Shown here: positions 22,353 to 31,539 of the stretch, in pieces | How positions within the stretch are numbered: the stretch's first letter is position 1 | Layout of the letters: every line of letters begins with the position of its first letter | Origin: Caulochytrium protostelioides | Lineage: Eukaryota > Chytridiomycota > Caulochytriomycetes > Caulochytriales > Caulochytriaceae | NCBI GenBank assembly: GCA_003615045.1 | Contig: ML014154.1 | Coordinates: 62,001 to 126,000 of the forward strand | Length of the DNA stretch: 64,000 nucleotides | Direction: 5' to 3' | The notes under the pieces: model-generated | What the model was told of the DNA's origin: nothing | The model's input: the letters and a program-made list of their open reading frames with translations, nothing else | Databases searched by the model: none | Program-made: the position numbers and the translations under genes

Positions 22353-23230
22353 CTACCACGATATCTTCATCGTGACGTCGATGCTGCTGATGAAGGCCAT
22401 CGAGCAGGAAGCGCTGTCGCTGAGCACGGTCCAGTTCGTGGTGCTCGATGAGGCCGGCCGCTTGATAGAGCACGGGGTTCCTCGATCAGAGCGACCTGAT
22501 CATGCCGTCGTGTACCCATCCGAAGCTCTGCACGTCCCTGCTCAGCGTGACGCTGCCCAGCCACATTGACCAGCTCGCGGCCCACCTGCTGAAGGACCCA
22601 ATTCGGTAGACTATTAGAGCAGTGAATGCAATCCCGTCCAACATCACGCAGGAGCTGCTGTTTGCGGGCAGCGAGCCGGGCAAGCTAATCGCACGGCGGC
22701 AGCGCATCGCCGTGGGGATAGACTTCCCAGTGCCTATCTACGTGCTGAACGTGCACCGCGCGAACGACCTCTACAAGGAGCTTGTGTACGACGGCTTCCG
22801 CGTCGATGTCTTCAGCCGCGACCGCAGCAACGCCCAGCATGAGCAGATCGTCGAGAATCCGTGGACCGGCGTCCTCAGGTGCCTGATCTGCCCCGACCTG
22901 ATGGCGCGCAGCGTCGACTTCAAGGGCATCCGCCTGGTGATCAACTACGACTTCTCGACCAGCGTCGCGACCAATATCCACCGCATTGGCCGAACGGGCC
23001 GGGGAGGGGGGCCCGGTAAAGCCCTGACCCTGTTCACCCGCGACGACGGCGACCGCCTGCGGCCCATCGTGCAGGTCATGCTGCAGTCAGGCACCGAGCT
23101 GCCCGAGTGGCTCCACAAGCCGCCCAAGCTCACGCGCTAGCGCAAGCAAGCGATCCGCCACACGCCTGTGCAGCGCGCGCATATCCGCGCCGACTTCTAC
23201 GGCAAAGTCAAGCTACTGCCCAACGGATAA
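21991..23230 (+). pseudogene. Broken Rok1/DDX52 DEAD-box RNA helicase
   Basis: The helicase core is recognisable from the Q motif (GYNHPSPIQMEPIPIL, about 22040) through motif I (APTGSGKT), Ia (SPTRELA), II, the RecA2 half (ITQELLFAGSEPGKL, DFKGIRLVINYDF) and motif VI (HRIGRTGRGG). This pattern matches Rok1/DDX52, a nucleolar helicase of 18S rRNA processing. Lesions: everything upstream of the Q motif is lost next to Fanzor relic A. Motif II reads DEAG (Asp to Gly at 22456-22458). One extra G near 22471-22474 shifts frame after LIEHG. TAG at 22607-22609 interrupts RecA2 entry. TAG at 23138-23140 precedes a further 29 in-frame codons to TAA at 23230. An 11-CAG run (22318-22350) lies in the RecA1 domain. 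An intact copy should exist elsewhere. Confidence 0.85.
22318..22350 (+). repeat. (CAG)11 in helicase pseudogene
   Basis: Eleven uninterrupted CAG triplets coding for Gln between motifs Ia and II of the broken helicase, a position where the family does not normally carry polyQ. Confidence 0.9.
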
Positions 23231-23273
23231 AACGGATATTAATTAGTGTAGTGTTGTGCATAGAGAAGTCCTT

Positions 23274-24107
23274 CTAAATCATCAAGGCCGCAGCCAAGGC
23301 AGCGGCACCAGCCACAAGGCTAACCGAGTGCTGTAAGCGGTGCTTCGATGACGATCGGCTCGGCTGGTTGAAGTCGGGCCCGGGCAAGTTAGGGAACGTG
23401 ACGGCCCAAAGCCGTCGGGCCACATCACGCGTTCCCTTCGTGTTGCCGCGTCGGCAGTCACGGCCGACGTAGTGGAGGTCGCTTGCGCCTCGGATCGTGC
23501 CCGCCAGGCCTGAATTGCCGACGCATGTCATACAGTCGCTGAGCCGTTCGAACCCCTTTTTGTTTTGATCAGTGGACCGGCAGACACATTCGCCCTGGTC
23601 GAGCGACCAGTTGTTGACCATGACCTGATTGCCTTGCTGCGACATCATGGCGTAGCTGGCACTCTGCGAGGTCGTCTGGAAACAAGTTCCGATGGACTGA
23701 ATGTAGTTTTGGCATTGCGAGGAGCACTGCTGGTACATGACGCTCAAAACCATCTGCTGTGCATTCGTCAGCGACCCAGACCCAGATATCATGCGAGAGT
23801 TGCTCCAGCCGGAGTTGCCCCAGCCGGAGTTGCGACTCCACTTTGACTGACCGTCGACCTGAACACCGTTGTCATCCGTGCTAAGGTCTGATGCCAGGCC
23901 CGAGCCGCCCACGTCATCCGTGTTATCGACGTCGTCCATGCTGAAGCTGTTGTTGTCGAGCTTCGTCGAGGTGGTGAACCCCACGTTGGTCGATTTCACA
24001 TCGCCAAGATCAGCAGCCAGCGAGGAAACGGATGCGGTATCCTTGGCATGAATGCCGGTCGTCAGAATCGCCGCCACGGCGATGACAGACGTCAGGTAGA
24101 GTGGCAT
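23274..24107 (-). CDS. Small Cys-containing secreted GPI-type protein
   Basis: 277 aa from ATG 24107 (the frame also extends nine codons upstream to a TTG). MPLYLTSVIAVAAILTTGIH then AKD is a good signal peptide. An acidic/Ser segment (residues about 25-90) precedes a Cys-rich module at about 120-215: CSSQCQNYIQSIGTC, then ECVC, DCMTC and a final RDC. This C-x3-C, C-x-C, C-x2-C layout resembles the small Cys-rich modules of fungal surface proteins. The C-terminus (HSVSLVAGAAALAAALMI) is a hydrophobic GPI-type tail. It lies downstream of and convergent with the helicase pseudogene (44 bases apart). Function unknown; probably wall- or membrane-attached. Confidence 0.75.
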   Translation of the reverse strand: MPLYLTSVIAVAAILTTGIHAKDTASVSSLAADLGDVKSTNVGFTTSTKLDNNSFSMDDVDNTDDVGGSGLASDLSTDDNGVQVDGQSKWSRNSGWGNSGWSNSRMISGSGSLTNAQQMVLSVMYQQCSSQCQNYIQSIGTCFQTTSQSASYAMMSQQGNQVMVNNWSLDQGECVCRSTDQNKKGFERLSDCMTCVGNSGLAGTIRGASDLHYVGRDCRRGNTKGTRDVARRLWAVTFPNLPGPDFNQPSRSSSKHRLQHSVSLVAGAAALAAALMI

Positions 24108-25260
24108 CGTGGTCACCGTCTGAAAACAAAACAAAGGGGATGGCGAGTTTTCCTCTGACGAATGAGAGCTGTAAGCGGAGAATCAATAGAGCGATTGAGA
24201 AGAGTTGCAGACGGAATCCGCACTCAAGGGGGGCACGATTGTCGCCGGGGCTGATGCGTTGTCTTCCAGAACGGGACGAAAAGAAAGCAGCTAACTGTGA
24301 CCAGCACAGTTCAGCGAGTAAAGAAACGAACGAACGACGTAGAGAGCGCTGAGAAAGACGGTAATGCGTATGGCGAGAGTGGATGGGGAGTAGGGTTACG
24401 GGGAGGGCACCCGATCCGGAAAAGGAGCTGGTTGGTCTAGTTAGTTAATCAAGAAGTCTATTAAGTTGATTGGCGTAGGGTGGCATGTTTTGTACAATGA
24501 GGTCATCTCCCCCTTTCTTTTTTTCGTGACCTTGCCCGACCGCGAATCTTTATATACTTCAGTGAAAGACGACATCGAGCACGGCGCGTTGCCATCGTGC
24601 TGATGGATCACGCCGGTCTTCGCAGACATACCGCTGCCCAGCATCGTCAGAACCTGCGGTAATCTGTGGATTTAGCTAATGCTGCCGTCGTATCCAAGAT
24701 CTCGGATTAAACAGACACGCGCGGCGTGGAACAACGTCTCAAGAATCAAATCTGCTGTCACAACGGCGTGAGTATCCTAAGCACGACGAGGCGTCAAGCT
24801 GAGCACGACTCCCAAATGAAGCGAGATGCGGCAACATCAGAAAAGAAGCAAGATAAGCTGGAGGTTTCGTGGCGCGGTAGGTTAGGTAATACGAGGCTAT
24901 GCGGTAAGCCTGAGCGGTGAGCTCTTTGGTCAGCTGCTGCTGGAGCGAAAGAATGCCGACGGGTCCAGCTGCCAGGGGCACCCGTGCAGCTGCCGCCGGG
25001 AAAGATCGACTGGCCGCGAAGGTGACGCAGCAGACCTGCGTTCTGCGCTGCCAGGCTGAAACTGGAACCGGTTCACGTGAACCCGTCTTTCTTGTGAACG
25101 AGTTAATTCTGATCGGCAACTCCTCCGGAGGGCGGTCAACGGCGTTTCGCATTTTTTTCCCGAGCTCCGGCGGGGCCCCTGCCGCACTCGTTGCGGCATC
25201 GGCTCGTGCAGGCGGCACGAGGCAAAAATGAAACATCTTTTTTTCACATCGATATACTGG
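24108..25260. other. Intergenic, low GC, no gene supported
   Basis: About 1.15 kb between the start of the Cys-containing surface gene and Fanzor relic D. The first few hundred bases are AT-rich with many GAA/GAGA stretches, as expected for the promoter of the minus-strand gene. Overlapping ORFs of 100-165 codons on opposite strands near 24.74-25.28 kb have no recognisable features. Confidence 0.45.
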
Positions 25261-25369
25261 GTGCCGGGGGGTGACAACCTAGCACAACACTATGATCCCT
25301 TTGGTGCCTCCCGCCCCCCTTCCATTGAGGGGATGGGAATTCCCTAGGGAGATTGTCCACATTCCGTTC

Positions 25370-25495
25370 AGCAGCGGATAGACTTGCCGACCACGAGTAT
25401 AACCTGTTCTGCCCTGGGACGCGACACAGCGCCACAGGCCTAATGTGTGAGGCAAAGCAGCGGATGATCAGGGCGGCGGTCAGGTCGTTCACCAA
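25370..25495 (-). pseudogene. Fanzor relic D, C-terminal RuvC-III fragment
   Basis: On minus, VNDLTAALIIRCFASHIRPV then ALCRVPGQNRL aligns residue by residue with the C-terminus of the 34.4 kb copy (NRDLNAALNIRCCLALPDRP, IALCRISRKTRL). A frameshift follows, after which VGKSIRC then stop corresponds to IGKVIRH then stop in the better copy. The sequence just past that stop reads ctgaacggaatg, against ctgaaccgaatg in copy B. Nothing upstream of RuvC-III could be found nearby. A clear but decayed fragment. Confidence 0.6.
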
Positions 25496-25843
25496 CTTAC
25501 TGTTATTCCTAACATCACACTACGGCAAACCTCGAGGCCCTCTTGCACCAACGTCAGGACCAGATTCGTCTCCGCATGAACCATGGCCCCACCGAGACAT
25601 GTCGAACCATACGGTGCGGAGGCGCTGAGCGCATGTCTGCCCGTGAAGTTGGAACGGAGAGCTCGTCTTTGTTCTATGAGTGTGGGCTGCCATTCTCAAC
25701 TGAGATTGTTTTGGACTAGTTGGGGTTCGCAATTTGATTTGAAGAAAAGGCAGACCAAACAATGGTGGCCATGCGTGCAGCCATACGTTCTGTTGATTCT
25801 GGAGAGTGGTGCCAGCCGTGCAACCATGTTTGCCACGCAGCAT

Positions 25844-28800
25844 TTAGATGGTGATAGTGACCGTCGACGAAGCATTACGATTCTCGTCTTCATCTGTCGG
25901 CGACCTGTGGACGCCCCCAAACGGTGTGATGGCGAGCAGTCCGAACTGCTGCGCCGTAATCGTTTCGTGCCACAAATGTGGGATGTGTATTGTCCCCCGC
26001 CGTGTACGACGCGGCCCGAGCGGCAGCGCTACACCTGTCTGTCGTGCAGCCTCAAGACGCTCAAGTGGTGTCCATGACGCATGCGGCACATCAGCCGCTT
26101 GCCCGCTTCTTAATCGATGGAGACGAGCGGCCCCGTGCCGCGCCATGCGCACAAGCATGGGCGCCACTTCACCTTCCATCACGCGCCGACGAACCCCGTT
26201 GCGCAATGACCACAACATGCTAGCCACCTGGACGCGATCCAAGGTAGCCTCGAACGCGACCATGTCCATGCCCCTAGAAGCAGAGGAGGGTGGTCCCAAG
26301 GCCGCGTTCCAGACGCGCTCCGTATAAACCATCCCTGCTTCAAGCAAGGTTTCGCGACTCGCCCAAGCAAGACCCGTGCATCCTGGATCAACCGGCGCCA
26401 CGCCCTCAGCGACGACGTGAGGTCTCGTGGCGATACCGCCGTTCAGCAGGGTTCCGACGTAGGGTGCCAAAGCGACTAGCGTCTCGCCGTCGCCATCGGG
26501 TGTGCATTGAGCCACAGCATCGGTCTCGGCCTGCGTCCACTGACATCGTGTGAGAGTCGCGGCCAGCGTGATTGCATGGGCCAGAGCATGGATGAGCATC
26601 GCGGGGTCGAGGGCGGCCGCACAGCGGGTCGCCGCTTGGTCCGCGGTCCTGTCCGGGAAGGAAGCACTGACTGGCACCGGTGGCACATCGCCCCAGGTCA
26701 CTGGTGGAGGCCCCAGGGGCGGACACCGCTCAACATGCCAGAAGCGCACGCAATGCGGCCGCCTTGAGTGCTGGTGCCGTCCCAGGGTTTGTGGCGGTGC
26801 CGATGGCAGCGCGGGGTGGCCATCTTCCACGTGCACGGCGTCCAGAGCACTGCCGTCATCAAGCGGAGCAGCAAGATTGGAGCGACTTTGCGGCTGAGCG
26901 GTGCGATGGTGGACAAGCCGTAATGTCATGTCGAAAATATGGCGTATAGCGCGAGCGTCACCTCCCGCCTCCTCAACCATATGACGGAGGATTTCATCCG
27001 AGAATAAGATGCCTTGAGCGCGAGCGCGGAGGGCCATGACGGCACAAACAGCCGCGCCTGCATCGGCTTCAATGTCAGGCGGCTTTGTCGTAACAACGCT
27101 GAGCCTACTTGCCGTTGCACGCGCCATCGAATCACCCAGCAGCGCGTTGTAGGGCACAAAAGGAGAGAGGGTACATGTCAAGACAATAGGACGACGGGAT
27201 TTAGCCATAAGCGATGCGAGCGATGGCCAAAATCCTCGATCGTCTTCGTACAAAAGATCGACGTCATCAAGCAAAATCAAGCTACGCGCACCGACACCGT
27301 TGGGCAGCTGAGTTCCAGCTGCGTTGTCATATTGCCGTGTCATTCTCTGACTCTGGGTGGCCTCTCCGCATGTGAGCAGCAGGTCGCGACCGCTGCGTCG
27401 ATGCGACGTGTTCATCTCGATGACTTCGTAACCCAACTCCACCGCGACCTGGTATACCACGGCTGTTTTGCTGCTACCCGTCGGTCCCACCAGCAGTAAA
27501 TGACGTGGCGCTGCCGCCAAGGGGGCCGGATCGTCGTCGTCACCCCAAGTGCCGTCGTCATGGTCGTTGTCATGGTTCCCAGCATCCGTTTCGTCCTGCA
27601 TATTCTCTTGTGCGGCGCCGTCGTCATACGGATGTGTCCAACGCTTGAGAAAATGGTAGACGGTATCGAGCGTGCTGTCGTCCAACCAACCGACCCATGC
27701 ATGGCTGCCGAACTGCTCGTCGGCTTCGGAAATGAGCCGAGACGCTTGTTGCAGCGGGTCACGCGAACGCGGCCCCTTCGACAGCCTAGAGGGGGGCCCC
27801 CAATTCGATGTCGGAGCTAGCGACGGTGACGGCAGGGGTGATGGTGATGGAGATGGTGTGGATGCCCAAGCTGTCTCAAGACAAGCCAGGACGCTGCGAA
27901 CCGCTTGATGGCAGCTAACGGAGGGAATGCTCGTGGCCACCCGCTGAGCGTCGGCAAGTGCCGCGCTCAATGTAAACCATTCCGCCCGAAACTGCATGAC
28001 TTGTTGACGTTGACAGGCACGGAACTCATCAATCGAGGCCGCTCGCGAATTGCCGTCAGCCCCAAGAAGGTCGTCAGGAACTTGAACATCGGTCACTGCG
28101 TTGATGGACTCAAAGGTTTCTGAGCTGTACTGCAGAGCATGTGTCGCATCGATGTCCAAGAGCGACGCGGCAGGGGCGCCACGGGGTGCAAGCAGTCGCT
28201 GTGCAGCAGGCGTCTTCCAAGATTGAAAGATGGTGGCGGTCACCGGAATCGATGCATCTTCGATGGCGCCACATGCTGTTGGCACGGTCCATGTTGGATG
28301 TGGCTCAGTTGGGTCTGCCGTATCGCCGATGCCGATGGTGCCTGGCGGCCGCTGCGTCACATGGTAAGTTTCCCGATTCGGCAGCGGACACCCATTATTT
28401 CTCCAAAGAGCATTGGTCCGAGCGGGTGCTGGTAAGATCGTTACCAGCTCGATGTCCCCAGTACCTGTGGGCAGCACCGGGCACTGGGGACCGCTTTGCC
28501 GCTTCGCGGTCAGGCGCCCTCCGCTTGAGGGGCCTTCGTCGGCCGGTGCAATTGCGCAGGATCCCTGTCTTGCTCGCACAGTTCCGCGATCACGCCGGCC
28601 CTCGGTTAACGATAGCGTTATCGGGCGTGACCCAACCGATGGCGGAACAAGGTCTGGATCGGCCGTTCGTGACACGGCTTCTCTCGCGGAGGGGCATCCA
28701 GCTGCTTCTATCGCAGACGGAGACCCAGCCGCTTCGGCTGCGGACGGCGATCCAGCTGCGTCGCGAGCGCGTTTCTTAGGACGTCCAATGGGCCGCAAGA

Positions 28801-29107
28801 AAAAGTCATGCACCGGCAGGCTTTGCGACGGCGCCTGCGCCGTACCAAGCGTTGATCCAGGAAGGACGGCGGTCTTGACCGCGGCGACGGAGGGATCTCC
28901 CGGCCAAGAGGAGCGCGAATTCGTCGAGGCAACACCAGGGGTCCCCTGTAGCGAAGTCACCACCGTTGTTGTGGAACCTGAAGAGGCTGGCGCAGGCACT
29001 GGCCGCGGTGAAGCGGCGCAAAGCTGACCATGGGCACCGAGGATGAGGGTGGCCTGACGCGGGGCGGCGGCGGGGTCTTTGGGCGTCGCCCGGCGAGAAG
29101 GACGCAT
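25844..29107 (-). CDS. ELG1: Elg1/ATAD5-like AAA+ PCNA (sliding clamp) unloader
   Basis: 1087 aa from ATG 29107; the frame extends upstream only to a TTG. The N-terminal 500 residues are disordered, with QATLIL near residue 19 that could be a degenerate PCNA-binding motif. The AAA+ core starts about 535: HLLLVGPTGSSKTAVVYQVA, LGYEVIEMN, then RRSGRDLLLTCGEATQS, which closely follows the Elg1/ATAD5 signature. Walker B is LILLDDVDLLYEDDRGFWP (about 609-625), followed by LMAKSRRPIVLTC. A lid-like helical part follows (ILRHMVEEAGGDARAIRHIF). Elg1 replaces Rfc1 in an RFC-like complex and removes PCNA from DNA after replication. The last Gly of Walker A is Ser here (residue 546). It is the only conserved housekeeping gene inside the low-GC island. 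Confidence 0.82.
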   Translation of the reverse strand: MRPSRRATPKDPAAAPRQATLILGAHGQLCAASPRPVPAPASSGSTTTVVTSLQGTPGVASTNSRSSWPGDPSVAAVKTAVLPGSTLGTAQAPSQSLPVHDFFLRPIGRPKKRARDAAGSPSAAEAAGSPSAIEAAGCPSAREAVSRTADPDLVPPSVGSRPITLSLTEGRRDRGTVRARQGSCAIAPADEGPSSGGRLTAKRQSGPQCPVLPTGTGDIELVTILPAPARTNALWRNNGCPLPNRETYHVTQRPPGTIGIGDTADPTEPHPTWTVPTACGAIEDASIPVTATIFQSWKTPAAQRLLAPRGAPAASLLDIDATHALQYSSETFESINAVTDVQVPDDLLGADGNSRAASIDEFRACQRQQVMQFRAEWFTLSAALADAQRVATSIPSVSCHQAVRSVLACLETAWASTPSPSPSPLPSPSLAPTSNWGPPSRLSKGPRSRDPLQQASRLISEADEQFGSHAWVGWLDDSTLDTVYHFLKRWTHPYDDGAAQENMQDETDAGNHDNDHDDGTWGDDDDPAPLAAAPRHLLLVGPTGSSKTAVVYQVAVELGYEVIEMNTSHRRSGRDLLLTCGEATQSQRMTRQYDNAAGTQLPNGVGARSLILLDDVDLLYEDDRGFWPSLASLMAKSRRPIVLTCTLSPFVPYNALLGDSMARATASRLSVVTTKPPDIEADAGAAVCAVMALRARAQGILFSDEILRHMVEEAGGDARAIRHIFDMTLRLVHHRTAQPQSRSNLAAPLDDGSALDAVHVEDGHPALPSAPPQTLGRHQHSRRPHCVRFWHVERCPPLGPPPVTWGDVPPVPVSASFPDRTADQAATRCAAALDPAMLIHALAHAITLAATLTRCQWTQAETDAVAQCTPDGDGETLVALAPYVGTLLNGGIATRPHVVAEGVAPVDPGCTGLAWASRETLLEAGMVYTERVWNAALGPPSSASRGMDMVAFEATLDRVQVASMLWSLRNGVRRRVMEGEVAPMLVRMARHGAARLHRLRSGQAADVPHASWTPLERLEAARQTGVALPLGPRRTRRGTIHIPHLWHETITAQQFGLLAITPFGGVHRSPTDEDENRNASSTVTITI

Positions 29108-30336
29108 AGCTGCGGAAGGCGCCCTCGGGTGATATCGGTCCCTGATGCGTCCTACTAGTGAATGATCGGCCAACAGTCATCAGTATGACTGACGATGACG
29201 TGCCATGCCGTGCCGTGCTGAAGGCGAGATCGAAGGCGTTGCCGGCGTGGACGGCAACGCTGGCGACCGAACTTGCGGCCCCTTTTCAGCCCAAATGGAG
29301 CATGCGTCGGGGCGTGAGGACGTCGCGGCTGAAACGACGACCGGATGAACGCGGAGGCCGGTCAACTGTGGCGCAAGAAACTTGACAGACGCCCGAAGTG
29401 GTTCGAGGGGATTGGGATAACGGGAAGGCCCCTTGGCGCTCACGGCGGCTGGCATGGCGGCGTCCAAGGCGGCCCACCGCATCGCCGTCAGTCGTATATT
29501 GCGTGCTCCGCGACGGCAACGACATTCGCATCCAACACGGTTTTAGCGGTCAAGTGCAGGTGCTTGACACTCCACAGCACAGGGTTGTTTCGGATGAGAT
29601 GAGCCTCAGCCGCCATTCATGAGGACCTGATGGCGTTGCCGCTGATGTTCCATATCATCAGTGAGCACACCCAACAAGCTCCGCAGCAGCACCATCGTTG
29701 AGGGAGACAACATAAAGATTTGATGCTGGATTTCTGACGCTTGCATCGTCATTTATAGCAGGACGGTTTCATAAGACCGTTCGCTCACGCTGGACCCGGC
29801 CATCGCGGTCCGCCCGAATGCCACCGCGGACGCGCATTTCCCTTGCATTGAAAAGGGCACGCCGAAAGGCGTCGACTGGATGCACTGAGTCACGCCAGGC
29901 TTGTCGTCGTTCGGGAGTCGCCCCGAAGTCGTCGGAACGGAGCTCCTGCAGGCCTGGCCGAGCTCAGCCGGGTTGATCATCCCCGTCTCATAGTGAATTG
30001 CGCCACACATGTATCTGTTCGCGAGGGAAGGCCCGCGCTTGCTGTCCAATGACGAGCGCTGGGGCGTCCTGGGTGCTCTGTGCAGCGTCATCTGCCATGA
30101 CCCCCGAAGGTTCTCCATGCCCCGTGGCTGCGATCGGCATATCTGTATTGGACTCGGGCGAGATGAAGGAAATGTTAGGTCGGCTGGCCGTAGCAGCAGC
30201 TCACGCTTTAGAACTATAAAGAAGCCACGTACACACGCACTAATGAGAGCATCCCATCTCCAACAATACAGTGAGGCGAATGAAGAAATAAATGTAGCTA
30301 CTGTTTAAACTAGCGAAAGCGTGGCCAACCCGAGAA
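29108..30336. other. Intergenic with two doubtful small ORFs
   Basis: About 1.2 kb upstream of the Elg1-like gene. A plus ORF starts at ATG 29185 (66 codons, beginning MTDDDVPCRAVLKARSKALP) and is divergent from it. A minus ORF at 30118-29753 begins MENLRGSWQMTLHRAPRTPQ (121 codons). Neither has a recognisable domain; the plus ORF could be a first exon but no convincing donor/acceptor pair was found. Confidence 0.4.
29753..30118 (-). CDS. Doubtful small ORF, unknown
   Basis: 121 codons from ATG 30118 to a stop at 29753, with mixed composition (several Cys, no repeats) and no hydrophobic segment. I recognise nothing in it. It lies between the Elg1-like gene and a membrane-protein gene in the low-GC island and may be a chance ORF. 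Confidence 0.2.
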   Translation of the reverse strand: MENLRGSWQMTLHRAPRTPQRSSLDSKRGPSLANRYMCGAIHYETGMINPAELGQACRSSVPTTSGRLPNDDKPGVTQCIQSTPFGVPFSMQGKCASAVAFGRTAMAGSSVSERSYETVLL

Positions 30337-31539
30337 CTAGTGGGAATGGTGATAACGGACAGCGGGCTGCTGCTTCTTGCCATCGAAGACACCGGCGACG
30401 AGCAGGATGATAAAGATGACGAGGCCGATGAGTGCGACCGCACCAACAACAATCAGGACCTGCGTCAGCCCCTCCGCCTGCTTGAACTTGAAGATAGGGT
30501 TGCGAGTCCAAGTCTTCGCCGCATCGCCAGCCGTGGCAGCACTTGCGGCCGTCGTCACATCCTTGGCCCCGGTCCCGGCCCCAGCTGGGGTCACGTCTGC
30601 CCCTGTCATGCTGGTAATCACGCGATTGGCCTTGTCCTTAATGGTCGAGGTCAGGGACTGCTTAGCGTCAACAGCAGCAGCCTTTGCGTCGGTCGTAGCG
30701 GCCGTAGCGGTCGCAGCATCGGTCTTATCCACGACATCACTCGCAGTCAGGCCATCGGGCACTTCAGACTGCTTACCACCAAAGAAGTAGTTATACACCT
30801 TTGACACGTAGGGGATCTCGCGTCGCACAAGGCGGCCGGAATGAGTGTAGTCCTGCGCCATGGCCGGAGAACGGTTGTTCGAGAGTTCGAACACATGGTT
30901 CGTAGGAGCGTCGTGCAGAGCTGTCCACGTCACGGCAAGATCTTGTGGAGACATGCCACCCTTGACATTCTCCAAGAAACTTTGAGTGACAGCACCGAAG
31001 ACCTCAGGACGAAGCGTCGGGGAACCAGCGGTGCGACGGTATCGCCGGCGAGTTCCAGAGCCCATGCTGCCCGAGGCCCGGTGCGCCATCGCAGTGTTGT
31101 CGGCATTAGGGAACGCCGGACGACTATGAAGAGTGTCGCGGACGAAGCGGTACGCTTCTCCGTTCATACTGATGGCAACGTGCTCTGTGAGCGCGTCACG
31201 GATGGCGGGCGAAACCAGCGCTACGCGGTCGATGCCGGAGTCAGCGCTTTGCTGGGCAATGTGCAGCATGGTCTTTCCCAGCAGCATGGACATTTGGGGA
31301 GTCCCAACCACTTCCAGAATCGCTTCGGCTTGGTCAGGAGCCAAAGCAGTGAAGTAGTCAGCGGTATCGGCGCGCAACTGCTTGCCCATCATGGTGTGAA
31401 CTTCGTAGTAACCTGCATCCTTCAATTCGGAAGGGATGTGCTCCGCCGAAACAAGGATAGAAGCGGGCGCGCCAAGGCTGACGAGGGCTACCAAAACGGC
31501 GAGCCCATGCCATTTATGGCAAAAGCTTGACAGCTGCAT
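30337..31539 (-). CDS. Type I single-pass membrane protein with signal peptide
   Basis: 400 aa from ATG 31539; the open frame continues 41 codons upstream without a better start. The N-terminus MQLSSFCHKWHGLAVLVALV then SLGAPASILVSAEH is a signal peptide. The lumenal part is mostly soluble-looking (LKDAGYYEVHTMMGKQL, AILEVVGTPQMSMLLGKT, FGAVTQSFLENVKGGM) with an Arg-rich patch (SGTRRRYRRTAG) and an Ala/Thr/Asp-rich stalk (about 295-345). One strong transmembrane helix, LIVVGAVALIGLVIFIILLV (about 363-383), is followed by a short basic/His tail (DGKKQQPAVRYHHSH). This suggests a cell-surface or endomembrane receptor-like protein. No family recognised. Confidence 0.72.
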   Translation of the reverse strand: MQLSSFCHKWHGLAVLVALVSLGAPASILVSAEHIPSELKDAGYYEVHTMMGKQLRADTADYFTALAPDQAEAILEVVGTPQMSMLLGKTMLHIAQQSADSGIDRVALVSPAIRDALTEHVAISMNGEAYRFVRDTLHSRPAFPNADNTAMAHRASGSMGSGTRRRYRRTAGSPTLRPEVFGAVTQSFLENVKGGMSPQDLAVTWTALHDAPTNHVFELSNNRSPAMAQDYTHSGRLVRREIPYVSKVYNYFFGGKQSEVPDGLTASDVVDKTDAATATAATTDAKAAAVDAKQSLTSTIKDKANRVITSMTGADVTPAGAGTGAKDVTTAASAATAGDAAKTWTRNPIFKFKQAEGLTQVLIVVGAVALIGLVIFIILLVAGVFDGKKQQPAVRYHHSH

